The notes: generated by a model not told the origin, from the letters alone. 64,000 nucleotides of DNA from Streptococcus pantholopis (GCF_001642085.1 NZ_CP014699.1:496001-560000), one strand, 5' to 3'. Counted from the stretch's first letter, positions 1 through 11,691 are shown. Numbers and translations are program-made.

Positions 1-3053
<3,053 letters not shown>

Positions 3054-3056
<3 letters not shown>

Positions 3057-3118
3057 AAAAAGAGAGCGGAACAGATCGGTCAGTATCAGAAACCGATTGT
3101 CCCACTCTCTTTTATTTT
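3054..3118. terminator. Bidirectional terminator between bglA and gloA
   Basis: Long imperfect hairpin: A-rich AGAGAG...GATCGGT on the left pairs with ACCGAT...CTCTCTTTTATTTTT on the right. Poly-A on one side and poly-T on the other suit both convergent genes. Confidence 0.85.
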
Positions 3119-3504
3119 TCACTGAATTGACTGAGGCGGATAACTTCGATTTTGTACCCATCAGGATCAGTGATAAAGTAATACATGTTTGGCTTGCCAG
3201 GCAGACCTGACAGCTTTGTCACAGGATAGCCCGCTTCTTCATGAGCTGCATGGCTGGCTTCAAGGTCATCAACGCCGACAGCGATATGGCCGTAACCATC
3301 TCCTAAATCGTAGGCCCCATGACCGTAGTTGTAAGTCAGCTCCAATTCATAATCGGGGTCATCCGGCAAGGCCAGATAGACCAAAGTAAATTCAGCATCA
3401 GGGAAATCATTGCGGCGCACTTCCTTAAATCCAAGAGCTTCTTGATAAAAAGCCAATGATTTTTCCAAATCTTTAACACGGATACAGGTATGTAAAAATT
3501 TCAT
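3112..3504 (-). CDS. gloA: Lactoylglutathione lyase / glyoxalase family protein
   Basis: A 130-residue single-domain VOC/glyoxalase I protein, expected to detoxify methylglyoxal as its thiol adduct in the cytoplasm. The start MKFLHTCIRV, the ELELTYN segment with a metal-ligand Glu and the terminal YKIEVIRL with the last Glu fit GloA. The ATG at 3504 is chosen because GGAGG lies five bases upstream; an in-frame ATG four codons earlier overlaps that site. A hairpin repeat ends only a few bases upstream of the ribosome binding site. Convergent with bglA. Glutathione or another thiol as partner is inference. Confidence 0.88.
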   Translation of the reverse strand: MKFLHTCIRVKDLEKSLAFYQEALGFKEVRRNDFPDAEFTLVYLALPDDPDYELELTYNYGHGAYDLGDGYGHIAVGVDDLEASHAAHEEAGYPVTKLSGLPGKPNMYYFITDPDGYKIEVIRLSQFSEK

Positions 3505-3522
3505 AAAAACCTCCATTTACAC

Positions 3523-3631
3523 AAGATACAAAGCCCGTTAAAAAATCCGAATGAAAATAGGGGATGGCAAGTGTTGCTGGCATCACGCTGACAGCCATCT
3601 TTTTCACTAGGATTTTAGGGCGTGTTCAATT
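3523..3631 (-). repeat. Hairpin repeat, short form (R1), sense toward gloA
   Basis: Member of the modular repeat family whose sense strand runs from about TTGAACACG to CTTTGTATCTTG. This 109-bp copy carries the AAAATCC/GGATTTT and GATGGC/GCCATC paired arms. Its GTATCTT end lies immediately upstream of the gloA ribosome binding site. Essentially identical to the copy at 3955-4063. Confidence 0.85.
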
Positions 3632-3636
3632 CAAAC

Positions 3637-3951
3637 AAGATACAAAGCCCGTTAAGAACGCAACAGGAAAATAGGCGGTAAGCCAGAAATCTTCGATTTC
3701 GTAGGCGCACCCCTGCCAAGACGACTAGAAGGGTGCGGTCGGCCGCTAGGACGATAAAGCCTTCAGACGTCTACGGCTGGCGGTAAGCCAGAAATCTTCG
3801 ATTTCGTAGGCGCACCCCTGCCAGAACGATTAGAAAGGTGCAGTCGACTGTTAAGGCGACAAAGCTTTCAGTCGTTTACGGCTGCCTAACTGTGAAATCA
3901 GTTCTATATTTGACAATGCTTTTTCCCGCAGCGTTTAAGGCGTGTTCAATT
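3637..3951 (-). repeat. Hairpin repeat with two ~105-bp core units (R2)
   Basis: Same family as the copy at 3523-3631, but the shell with AACGC/GCGTT arms encloses two tandem cores, each with GAAATC/GATTTC-type and GAAGG-type internal hairpins. It has both family ends. Confidence 0.85.
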
Positions 3952-3954
3952 AAT

Positions 3955-4063
3955 AAGATACAAAGCCCGTTAAAAAATCCGAATGAAAATAGGGGATGGC
4001 AAGTGTTGCTGGCATCACGCTGACAGCCATCTTTTTCACTAGGATTTTAGGGCGTGTTCAATT
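3955..4063 (-). repeat. Hairpin repeat, short form (R3)
   Basis: 109-bp copy, apparently identical to 3523-3631. Together with the following sequence it is a direct duplication of the 3523-3790 segment, offset by 432 bp. Confidence 0.85.
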
Positions 4064-4068
4064 CAAAC

Positions 4069-4230
4069 AAGATACAAAGCCCGTTAAGAACGCAATAGGA
4101 AAATAGGCGGTAAGCCAGAAATCTTCGATTTCGTTTGCGCACCCCTGCCAAGACGACTAGAAGGGTGCGGTCGGCCGCTAGGACGATAAAGCCTTCAGAC
4201 GTCTACGGCTGGCGGTAAGTCCGAAATCTT
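4069..4230 (-). repeat. Hairpin repeat, truncated (R4)
   Basis: Starts with the GATACAAAG end and one core unit, then runs into unrelated sequence downstream of the nitroreductase. The TTGAACAC end is missing. With R1-R3 it fills the 3.5-4.3 kb gap; I see no gene there. Confidence 0.75.
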
Positions 4231-4300
4231 TGATTTCATCTGATGTCCCTCGAAGTATTTGCTGCTGTGCGGGCAGGCCTTTTTGCTGCTTCAGTGTTTT

Positions 4301-4978
4301 TTAGCGAGGCTGGTCGTTAAAAATAACTTCAGCCCGCGGTTTGCGGGAGCGTGGATGCTTAGGGTCACGCAGGCGGTACCCCAGAGAAAGCATTGAGGCA
4401 ATCCCTTCTTTTTCCTGATCAATCAAGCCATACTGGGCTAAGATACTATTGACTTTCTCATAGTTAAAACCTTCAATAGGACAAGAATCAATACCAATCA
4501 TTGCTGCCGCTGTCATCATATTAGCTAAAGCAATATAGGTTTGTTTAGCTGTCCAGTCAAAAAGAGCCCTTGGATTATCAGCTATCTGCATATCATTTTT
4601 CTGAAAAGACTCATAAGTAACTAAGCGTTTAGACAATGCCTCACCTTCACCGACCCCTCGCCTTACTAGGCTTTCTCTGACAGAATCAGTGTCATAGCGG
4701 GCGTTTTTCTCAGCGATGAGCAAAACAAAATGACTGGCTGTTTCTAACTGGTATTCAGCTCCCCAAGAAGCATCTTTAAGCGCTTTTTTAATAGCTTCAT
4801 TTTCCAGAAGAATAAAGCGCCAGGCTTCCAGACCTATTGAAGAAGGGCTGAGCCAGGCAGCATCCAAAATATAATCCAAATCTTCCTGAGGAATTTTTTG
4901 GTCATTATAAACACGGACCGCCATCCGAAAATCAAAAGCAGCACGAACCTGACGCTTGATATCCTCTTTATTACTCAT
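4301..4978 (-). CDS. Nitroreductase family NAD(P)H-dependent oxidoreductase
   Basis: A 225-residue FMN-dependent nitroreductase-family protein, cytoplasmic and probably dimeric. The N-terminal FDFRMAVRVYN region is the family's phosphate/FMN-binding RxSxR-like site, and the C-terminal IASMLSLGYR is the typical closing strand. The ATG at 4978 is used because GGAGG sits just upstream; the frame's earlier in-frame ATG at 5005 would overlap the ribosome binding site and the repeat. Physiological substrate unknown (quinones or nitroaromatics are typical). Next to gloA, also linked to electrophile defence, though the link may be coincidental. Confidence 0.85.
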   Translation of the reverse strand: MSNKEDIKRQVRAAFDFRMAVRVYNDQKIPQEDLDYILDAAWLSPSSIGLEAWRFILLENEAIKKALKDASWGAEYQLETASHFVLLIAEKNARYDTDSVRESLVRRGVGEGEALSKRLVTYESFQKNDMQIADNPRALFDWTAKQTYIALANMMTAAAMIGIDSCPIEGFNYEKVNSILAQYGLIDQEKEGIASMLSLGYRLRDPKHPRSRKPRAEVIFNDQPR

Positions 4979-4996
4979 AAAAAACCTCCATTCCAC

Positions 4997-5097
4997 AAGA
5001 TACAAAGCCCGTTAAAAGAGCAAAGCAAAAATGACGGAAAGCCAGAAATCTTCGATTTCGTCTGCGCCCCTCTGCCAGGACGACTAGAAGGGAGTTG
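4997..5097 (-). repeat. Hairpin repeat, truncated (R5), just upstream of the nitroreductase
   Basis: The GATACAAAG end and part of one core unit are recognisable; the other end is lost. The GTATCTT end is next to the nitroreductase ribosome binding site. Confidence 0.75.
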
Positions 5098-5178
5098 ACG
5101 CTCTTTTCTTACAACCTACAAATATGTTCTTACCCCTATCATAGCATTTTCATAAAAAACTTGCTAGCTTTGCTATTA

Positions 5179-5907
5179 TTATAAAAACGGTAAAATAAAC
5201 TGGATCCAAATAAAGGATAAAGGCATGACGAGTACCATAGCCGGAATCATATCGGCAATAGGGAACATTCTCAGTCTAGCTATTCGAAAACCCGTCGCCA
5301 GCATAAGAAAGCCGCCGCAGGCTTTAAAATCAGCAATCATATCAGGAGTCGTCAGAGGCATAATGAAAACTGCCAGATAGAAAAGACAGCTGAGAATGAT
5401 AAACTGCGGGATAGCAATCAGTGAGACGACATAGCCTAAATTACAGGCAAAGATAGCAGCGGTAAAGAAGTCTAATATAGATTTTGAAATAAGGATAGTG
5501 GAATCGCCTGTTATTCCCGCCTCCAAACTGCCGTAAATACCGGTGCCGCTGGCACAAAAAAGCACAATAATTGTTAGCAGGCTGGCGAGGTAGTCTTCCT
5601 GTGAAAAGGCTGAATGGCCATTTGAAACTAATTTTGCCATACTGCGCTGCATCAGTGCACCGCCTTTGTTAATCCAGTCACCGATGTGGAGAGCAAGCCC
5701 AATCCCTGTTCCGATAACAAGGGCAAAAATGACTGCAGGCATATATTTCATCAGTCCGATAGATGATATACCCATTCCCATTGAACAGACGCCGAAAATC
5801 AAATTGATTTGTGTTTTAAAATTCTCAGAAAACTTATTTCCAACGAGACCGCCTAGCAGTCCTCCTAAAACAACAGATAAAGAATTAATTATAACACCGG
5901 TAGGCAT
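5179..5907 (-). CDS. DUF554 family membrane protein
   Basis: A 242-residue polytopic membrane protein. The N-terminus MPTGVIINSLSVVLGGLLGG, with glycine-rich helices and about six to seven hydrophobic segments, matches the DUF554 (YdfK/YqgA-like) family. The start has AAGGAGG about six bases upstream. Proposed to be a transporter; substrate and role are not known. It stands alone, between the nitroreductase and an IS remnant. Confidence 0.85.
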   Translation of the reverse strand: MPTGVIINSLSVVLGGLLGGLVGNKFSENFKTQINLIFGVCSMGMGISSIGLMKYMPAVIFALVIGTGIGLALHIGDWINKGGALMQRSMAKLVSNGHSAFSQEDYLASLLTIIVLFCASGTGIYGSLEAGITGDSTILISKSILDFFTAAIFACNLGYVVSLIAIPQFIILSCLFYLAVFIMPLTTPDMIADFKACGGFLMLATGFRIARLRMFPIADMIPAMVLVMPLSFIWIQFILPFL

Positions 5908-6040
5908 GCCGTTTCCTCCTTGATATATTTATCATTATTTTATCACGAAATCTTTAAAAAACAATACGAAATAAGCATAGGCTTTCCTCCAAAATTTGAT
6001 TTGCAAAACGAAGGATTCATTAAAAAATTCATTAAAAAAT

Positions 6041-7111
6041 GCCAAATTTCAAGTCCAAATTAGCCATTTTGCAAAAATTCTCTAGGAGATTTATAATCCA
6101 GCACTTTTTTAGGATAGTTGTTGATCCAATTTTCAATAAATGCGACTTGTTGTTGAGTCGCATTTTTGCTTCCCTTAGGTAACCAACGCCTAATGAGTCT
6201 ATTGTGGTTCTCATTAGTTCCTCTCTCTCAAGAAGAATAGGGGTGAGCGTAATAAATATGCTCAGGATCAAAAACATCAGATAGACGGCTAAACTCCGTT
6301 CCGTTATCCGCTGTGATTGAGTTAATCTGATACTCTTGTAAGATAGTTCTCAAAGCTTGATTAACCGAATCAGCTGATTTATCAGGAATGAGTCGGATAA
6401 TTTGATAGCGGCTTTTTCTGTCCGTTAAGGTTAATAAACACTCGTTTTTAGCTCGTGTCTGAATAACCGTATCAATCTCAAAATCACCGCTATTGTCACG
6501 CTTATTAATGCTTTCTGGTCGTTGCTCAATTGATTTTCCAGCAGCTTTAAAGTTAGGGCTGGCTTGTTTCTTCCTAACTCTCTCTTTGCGAGGATAAAGC
6601 AGGTTAGCTTTGGTCACCCCTAATTGTCCATGATGAATTCAGTAATAGATTGTTGAGATAGAAACAGGAATACCTTTGGCTTTTACCATCATTTCAGGAG
6701 AGTATTTCTGTTTCATGTAGTGAACAATCTTTTCTTTAATTTCCCCAGTTAGGGAGAACTGTTTCACAGAATGCTTACGATGTTTTTCATAGCTTTTCTG
6801 TGAAAGTCAGCTGAGTAACTCATTTCAAACTTCCCTTTACGCACCTGTTGTCTAACTTGCCCTCGCTTGACTTCGTTGTTAATGGTTTGAGGAGCTTTAG
6901 CTAATCTTCTAGCGATTTCACGATTGGAGTGCCCTTCTTTGAGCCAGCACTCACTATTTCTACGGTCTGCTAGTGTTAAATGTTTGCCTTTTGGTGTATA
7001 ATAGTCTTGCATCTCAGAGTCCTTCTAATTGTTTTTGTGGTGATTACAATTATATCTCTCTGAGATGTTTTTTGATACACTCAACTGACTAACTTCATTT
7101 TAGAACTTTCA
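6041..7111 (-). mobile_element. IS30-family insertion sequence, inactivated
   Basis: About 1.07 kb. It is flanked by direct repeats of ATTCATTAAAAAAT (6028-6040, with a second overlapping copy at 6015-6027, and 7112-7125), probably a target-site duplication. The ends are imperfectly inverted: the TTAGCCATTTT region inside the left end resembles the complement of the TGACTAACTTCA region inside the right end. It lies between a DUF554 gene and the licT leader and carries a decayed transposase. Exact ends are inferred. Confidence 0.75.
6060..7012 (-). pseudogene. IS30-family transposase, broken by one frameshift and two TGA stops
   Basis: The N-terminal helix-turn-helix (LADRRNSECWLKEGHSNREIARRLAKAPQTI pattern of IS30) is intact from 7012. 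A single-base frameshift near 6798-6804 moves the frame. The rest continues to 6060 and has the DDE core (GDFEIDTVI, TADNGTEF, and GTNENHNRLIRRWLP in the last part). Two in-frame TGA codons, at 6641-6639 (YYxIHHG) and 6230-6228 (YSSxERGTNEN), stand where the family has Trp. Each looks like a TGG-to-TGA transition. Not functional as it stands. Confidence 0.88.
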
Positions 7112-7156
7112 ATTCATTAAAAAATAGTGATTAAATACAGAAAAATAAAAAAAGTC

Positions 7157-7185
7157 TTGACAACGCTTTCACATTGGTGTAGTAT
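7157..7185 (+). promoter_or_regulatory. licT promoter with overlapping cre site
   Basis: -35 TTGACA at 7157-7162, 17-base spacer, -10 TAGTAT at 7180-7185. TGACAACGCTTTCA at 7158-7171 matches the cre consensus TGWNANCGNTNWCA at every position, so CcpA (encoded 4 kb downstream) should repress this promoter when preferred sugar is present. Confidence 0.85.
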
Positions 7186-7203
7186 AAGAGTATAACTAAA
7201 TAA

Positions 7204-7282
7204 GGATTGTAACTCTTCGTTGAGGCATTACCGCAAAACATTTCAGTAAAGGGGTGTGGTGTGTCTTCGGAGAGTTTTTTTT
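7204..7282 (+). promoter_or_regulatory. Antiterminator RNA target (RAT) and overlapping terminator
   Basis: A 29-base RAT-like sequence (7204-7232) starts GGATTGTAACT and ends AGGCATTACC, close to the BglG/LicT consensus. Its AACTCTTCG segment (7211-7219) also pairs with CGGAGAGTT (7268-7276), followed by eight T, forming a terminator. The two structures exclude each other, the classic arrangement for PRD-antiterminator control, here apparently autoregulatory for licT. Confidence 0.75.
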
Positions 7283-7334
7283 GCAGTCCGGGAGAAAGTC
7301 CCGCAGTTAAAAAGAGGTTGAAGGTAGACAGAAA

Positions 7335-8186
7335 ATGAAGGTTATTAAAAAGATTAATAACAATGTTGCTGCATGTGTAGATGATAATGGTAAAGATTTA
7401 ATTGCTTTTGGGCGCGGAATCGGCTTTCCCAGAACACCGTATCAGTTAAATGATTTATCAAAGATTGATATGACATTTTATAAGCTGGATCCGCACTTCC
7501 AGATACTATTAGATGAAATTCCTGAAGATTTAATGCTGCTCAGTGTAGAAATTGTTCAAAAAGCTCAGAAGAAACTAGCTGGCAGGCTCAGCCCGACTCT
7601 GGTTTTCAGTCTGGCCGATCATATTCAGTTTGCGGTTAAGCGTCTGAAGGAGTTCAAGGAAATGAAAATTCTTTTTTCACAAGATATTGCTCAGCTCTAT
7701 CCTAAAGAGACCAAGCTGGCAGAAGAAGCCTTAAGTATCATTAATGCTTCACTGAATCTTACCCTCCCTCACAGCGAAGTTACCAATATTGCTATGCACT
7801 TTATCAACAGCCGGACAGATGTCACGATTGACGAGGAAGCGCAGGCTGTTGAGGAACGGATTGAAATCATAACTCAGCTTATTGAACAGCAGCTAAACAT
7901 TGTGATTGACCGTGATGAATTTAATTACCAGCGTTTTCAGGCTCATATCCGCTATTATTTGAAGCGCCTGAGTTCAGGTGAAACTTTTATTGACGGTAAT
8001 AAAGCTATTTTACAGCATTTACGTGCAGCACAGCCCGCTGTCTACCAAGCTGCTGTAGCCATCATGGACTATATCCGGCAGACTCAGGATATAGTTCAAT
8101 CTGATGATGAGTTACTTTACCTTATGGTGCATCTCAATAGGTTATACGAGAAAAGCGGCGGGAGAGCAGCCGCCAATCATGATTAA
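7335..8186 (+). CDS. licT: BglG/LicT family PRD transcription antiterminator
   Basis: A 283-residue RNA-binding antiterminator. The N-terminal co-antiterminator domain (about residues 1-55) contains NNNVAACVDDNGKDLIAFGRGIGF. It is followed by PRD1 and PRD2 with the phosphorylatable histidines in LADHIQF, IAMHFIN, QAHIRYYL and LMVHLNRL. In this family HPr and the cognate EIIB phosphorylate these histidines, so the protein is active only with substrate present and preferred sugar absent. It is encoded just downstream of a RAT/terminator and just upstream of a PTS IIBC gene that would be its cognate sensor. The symbol is by family likeness. Confidence 0.88.
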   Translation: MKVIKKINNNVAACVDDNGKDLIAFGRGIGFPRTPYQLNDLSKIDMTFYKLDPHFQILLDEIPEDLMLLSVEIVQKAQKKLAGRLSPTLVFSLADHIQFAVKRLKEFKEMKILFSQDIAQLYPKETKLAEEALSIINASLNLTLPHSEVTNIAMHFINSRTDVTIDEEAQAVEERIEIITQLIEQQLNIVIDRDEFNYQRFQAHIRYYLKRLSSGETFIDGNKAILQHLRAAQPAVYQAAVAIMDYIRQTQDIVQSDDELLYLMVHLNRLYEKSGGRAAANHD

Positions 8187-8259
8187 ATCATCTTTTTTTA
8201 ACCGTGTTTTCCTTGGCTGATGACCTGAGAGTAAAACATTAATAGAAATGGAGAAGAAA

Positions 8260-9666
8260 ATGACTGATAATAATAAATTAATGGCTGAAAAAATTCTTGC
8301 GGCTGTCGGCGGCAAAGAAAATATCAGCAATGCAACCCATTGTATGACACGTTTGCGGTTGAATTTAAAAGATACATCAATTCCCAAAAAAGATGACTTA
8401 ATGGCTATTCAAGGTATTATTGCAGTTGTTGAGTCCGGCGGGCAGTATCAGATTGTTATCGGGCAAAATGTTGCTAAAGTTTATCCAGAATTTACCCGGC
8501 TAGCAGGCTTGATAGCTGAAAAGCCGATTGATGAAAATTTAGACCAGCCGAAGGAGAAACTGACCTTAAAAAGCATAGGCTCCCGTCTGATGAATTACCT
8601 GTCCGGTTCAATGACGCCGCTAATTCCTGCCTTGATCGGGGCGGCCATGTTTAAGACGATTCAGGTCGTTATCGGGCCGGATTTGCTTCACCTGGTTTCT
8701 GCCCAAGATGATACTTATCTTTTGTGCGGTTTTGTCTACAGTGCTTTCTTCTATTTTCTGCCTATTTTCTTAGGTTTTACAGCAGCAAGAAAGCTGGGAG
8801 CCAGCCAGCTGCTGGGGGCCATGCTGGGGGCTCTCCTTTTAGTTCCTGATTTTACAGCGTTAAATGGACAGACTTTTCATATTTATGGCTTTTTGTCTAC
8901 CAAAGTTTATGATTATTCACAGTCTATTCTGCCCATTATTTTGACCGTATGGGTGATGACTTATGTTGAACGGTTTTTCAAAAGAATCGTACCGGATGTT
9001 TTATCCACTATCTTCGTTCCTTTTTTAACGCTTTTAATCACGGTTCCGATTGAATTAATTGCTTTAGCGCCGCTGGGAAATATCCTTGGTGATTTTATCG
9101 GCCGAGGACTGATTGGTTTTGGAGATTTTGGCGGTTTTATTGCGATAGCGCTTGTCGCAGCACTGTGGGAATTCTTAGTCATGACCGGCATGCATCAGGT
9201 GTTAATCCTTTTTGCTATTGCAGGTATTGCACAAAATGGCTATGATAACTTTGTTACAGTAGCTGGCTTTGCTGCAACATGGGCAGCTTTTGGCATGGCT
9301 TTTGGTGCCTTTATCAAAATTCGCAATAAAGAACAAAAGGCAACGGCCTTCGGGGCTTTTGTATCAGGTATATTAGGCGGGGTGACTGAACCTGCTCTGT
9401 ATGGTATCGGTATGCGCTATAAACGCCCATTTATTGCTTTAGCTATAGGCGGAGGGCTTGGTGGTCTTTATGCCGGTCTGACCGGTGTTGCCAACTATTT
9501 GATGGGGGCGTCTAATTTTCTGTCTGTCCTCGGATTTGTTGGCGGCGGAACAACGAATATCATCAATGGCTGTATCGGATCTTTCATTGCCTTCTCTGCT
9601 ACAGCCCTGTTAACTTACTTTATCGGTTTTGAAAAAGAGAGTGAAGCTTTGAAAGAAGGGAAATAA
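8260..9666 (+). CDS. PTS transporter subunit EIIBC, beta-glucoside-like, no EIIA domain
   Basis: A 468-residue sugar permease. The N-terminal EIIB domain (about 1-80) has its phospho-cysteine in NATHCMTRLRL. A polytopic EIIC domain of the glucose/sucrose/beta-glucoside superfamily follows, with MTGMHQ and GVTEPALYG. The protein ends without an EIIA domain, so phosphate must come from an EIIA in trans. The start at 8260 has GGAGAAG just upstream; an ATG at 8248 overlaps it. It lies 73 bases after licT and overlaps the next gene. The ChbG-like neighbour suggests an N-acetylated sugar, but this is inference. Confidence 0.85.
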   Translation: MTDNNKLMAEKILAAVGGKENISNATHCMTRLRLNLKDTSIPKKDDLMAIQGIIAVVESGGQYQIVIGQNVAKVYPEFTRLAGLIAEKPIDENLDQPKEKLTLKSIGSRLMNYLSGSMTPLIPALIGAAMFKTIQVVIGPDLLHLVSAQDDTYLLCGFVYSAFFYFLPIFLGFTAARKLGASQLLGAMLGALLLVPDFTALNGQTFHIYGFLSTKVYDYSQSILPIILTVWVMTYVERFFKRIVPDVLSTIFVPFLTLLITVPIELIALAPLGNILGDFIGRGLIGFGDFGGFIAIALVAALWEFLVMTGMHQVLILFAIAGIAQNGYDNFVTVAGFAATWAAFGMAFGAFIKIRNKEQKATAFGAFVSGILGGVTEPALYGIGMRYKRPFIALAIGGGLGGLYAGLTGVANYLMGASNFLSVLGFVGGGTTNIINGCIGSFIAFSATALLTYFIGFEKESEALKEGK

Positions 9667-10415
9667 TGAAAAAAATTCTTTTACGTGCAGATGACCTCGG
9701 TTATTCTGAGGCGGTTAATTATGGGATTGAAAAGTCGGTCAAGGAAGGGCTGATTTCGAGCCTTGGTGTTATGGTCAATATGCCGGCCACCCAGCACGGT
9801 GTTGATTTAATCAAAGACTGTGATTTGGCACTTGGCGTACATACTAACATTTGTGCAGGTAAGCCTTTAACGAATCCTGAGCTTATTCCAAGTCTGGTTG
9901 ATGAGAATGGTGCGTTTAAATCATCGAAAGTATACCGTTCTGCTGAGGAAGATTTTGTTGTCTTTGAGGAAGCGGTCTTGGAAATTGAAGCACAGTACCA
10001 TCGTTTTGTAGAACTTTTCGGCCGGCAGCCGGACTACTTCGAAGGGCATGCGGTAGCTTCAGACAATTTCTTTAAAGGATTGGAGCATGTAGCAGATAAA
10101 TACCATTTGAAATATTCCGGTTTTTCTATGGGAGGGGCTCCCCTTAAGATAGGCCAGTCACAGGTTCAGTTCAATATGGAATCGATGGCGCCAGATTACA
10201 ATCCTTTTGATATGCTAAAACGTATGGTGACAAAGGCAGATGAAAAAGTGATCCAGCTGGCTGTTTTTCACCCCGGTTATCTTGATGATGACATTCTAAC
10301 GCACTCCAGCCTAACCATTCCTCGAACACAAGAAGTTGCTGTGCTAACAAGCCCTGATGTCAAACAATGGCTTAGCCAGCAAGACGTTGAACTGATTGAT
10401 TATCGAGAGTTATAA
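9666..10415 (+). CDS. ChbG/YdjC family carbohydrate deacetylase
   Basis: A 249-residue YdjC-fold metal-dependent deacetylase. The N-terminal LLRADDLGYSEAVNYGI supplies the Asp pair, LGVHTNI and FEGHA supply the metal His residues, and VFHPGYLDD is the C-terminal signature. ChbG in enteric bacteria removes one acetyl group from chitobiose-6-phosphate. Here the start overlaps the PTS stop (TAATG), so it likely acts on the sugar phosphate that transporter delivers. No glycosidase is present in this operon. Confidence 0.85.
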   Translation: MKKILLRADDLGYSEAVNYGIEKSVKEGLISSLGVMVNMPATQHGVDLIKDCDLALGVHTNICAGKPLTNPELIPSLVDENGAFKSSKVYRSAEEDFVVFEEAVLEIEAQYHRFVELFGRQPDYFEGHAVASDNFFKGLEHVADKYHLKYSGFSMGGAPLKIGQSQVQFNMESMAPDYNPFDMLKRMVTKADEKVIQLAVFHPGYLDDDILTHSSLTIPRTQEVAVLTSPDVKQWLSQQDVELIDYREL

Positions 10416-10501
10416 AAAGTATCAACAATATTTTAAAAGTGATAATCTGTCTTATTTCTGAAAAATGGGTGTAGGGCTTGCATATCACTTGACTTAAACA
10501 G

Positions 10502-10529
10502 AAAAAGGCAGGGAGTTTCCCTGCCTTTA
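10502..10529. terminator. Bidirectional terminator after chbG-like gene and pepQ
   Basis: Perfect hairpin AAAGGCAGGGA/TCCCTGCCTTT with a three-base loop, A-rich on one side and T-rich on the other, between convergent genes. Confidence 0.88.
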
Positions 10530-10605
10530 TTGCTGCACCTCGCTTTGCCTCAGCCTTTAAACCATTTTTACAGCTGTTTAATCAAGAGCACCCCAGTTTT
10601 CATGC

Positions 10606-11691
10606 TTACCCTTCAAAGTAAAGCAATTCTTTTGGTGTTTGTGTAAAGACTTCAAAGCCAGATTTTGTGACATGGCCGCAATCTTCAATACGTACCCCAA
10701 CTTTTCCAGGAATGTAGATACCAGGTTCAACTGAAAAGCACATGCCTTCTTGAATTTCCAACTCATTTCCTTCCATAATGGAAGGAAACTCGTGCACTGC
10801 CATACCAAGGCCATGTCCGAGACGGTGGTTGAAGTAGTCACCATAGCCTGCTTTTTTAATAACGTTTCGAGCTGCAGCATCTACTTCAGCAGCAGTGACA
10901 CCGGGCTTGATAAACTCTTGGGCAGTTAGTTGTGCTTCTAAACAAAGTTTGTAGATGTCTTTTTTGAAATCATCGGGATTGCCGACAGCCACTGTGCGCG
11001 TCATGTCACTGGTATAACCCAGTGTTTCGACTCCCAAATCAAAAAGCAAAAGCGCATCGTTCTCAATTTTATTTCTACCAGGGATACCATGTGGGTTGGC
11101 GGCATTGTTTCCGGTCAAAACCATTGTGTCAAAACTCATCTTACTAATGCCCTGTTTTTTCATTTCAAATTCAATTGCCGCAACGATATCTGTTTCTGTA
11201 GCCTCCAGTGAAATGTGCTCAAAGCCTATTTGAACCGCTTTGTCCGCAAACTGACCGGCTGTCATCATTTTTTCAATCTCATCTTGTAATTTGATGAGAC
11301 GCATCTTCTGAATCTGAGGTGTCAGGTTTTGAAAATGTCCCTCAAAGACTGTTTGCAGGCCTTGGAATTTTGTCACATTAAGATGATCAAATTCGGCCAG
11401 AACAATTTGTCCAGCTGTTGAGGGCAAAGCATTTTTCAGTATCTGCCAAGGATTTTCAGAATCATCATACCCGATAACTGTAACATCTGAAATCTGACTG
11501 GCGCGTACAGTTTCAAGAGCCGGCAGGAAAAGAACCGGCTGCCGGTCACTGTATACAAAGAGAAACATTTGCCGTTCGTGCGGATCGCAGTAAAAACCTG
11601 TTAAATAATTGACGGTTACAGGATCAGACAAGACGGCAATATCAGCCTTTTTGTCATGGAGATAAGAACGGATTTGATCTAATTTTGTCAT
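10606..11691 (-). CDS. pepQ: Xaa-Pro dipeptidase/aminopeptidase (M24B)
   Basis: Cytoplasmic proline-specific peptidase of 361 residues. The N-terminal creatinase-like domain (about 1-125) is followed by the pita-bread catalytic domain. Its metal ligands are visible in LLFDLGVETLGYTSDMTRT (two Asp), HRLGHGLGMAVHE (His) and GIYIPGKVGVRIED (Glu). It would finish degradation of proline-containing peptides. Divergent from ccpA across about 220 bases, the conserved pepQ-ccpA arrangement of lactic acid bacteria. Confidence 0.92.
   Translation of the reverse strand: MTKLDQIRSYLHDKKADIAVLSDPVTVNYLTGFYCDPHERQMFLFVYSDRQPVLFLPALETVRASQISDVTVIGYDDSENPWQILKNALPSTAGQIVLAEFDHLNVTKFQGLQTVFEGHFQNLTPQIQKMRLIKLQDEIEKMMTAGQFADKAVQIGFEHISLEATETDIVAAIEFEMKKQGISKMSFDTMVLTGNNAANPHGIPGRNKIENDALLLFDLGVETLGYTSDMTRTVAVGNPDDFKKDIYKLCLEAQLTAQEFIKPGVTAAEVDAAARNVIKKAGYGDYFNHRLGHGLGMAVHEFPSIMEGNELEIQEGMCFSVEPGIYIPGKVGVRIEDCGHVTKSGFEVFTQTPKELLYFEG

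Noticed and set aside
3640..4230. Small open frames inside the hairpin repeats (for example 3838-4023) as genes
   Set aside because: They lack ribosome binding sites, occur in all frames of a repeat, and are not consistent between copies.
6060..7012. TGA read as Trp (recoding) in the IS30 transposase
   Set aside because: The same frame also has a true frameshift, and all other genes in the window use TGA as stop, so these are simply inactivating mutations.
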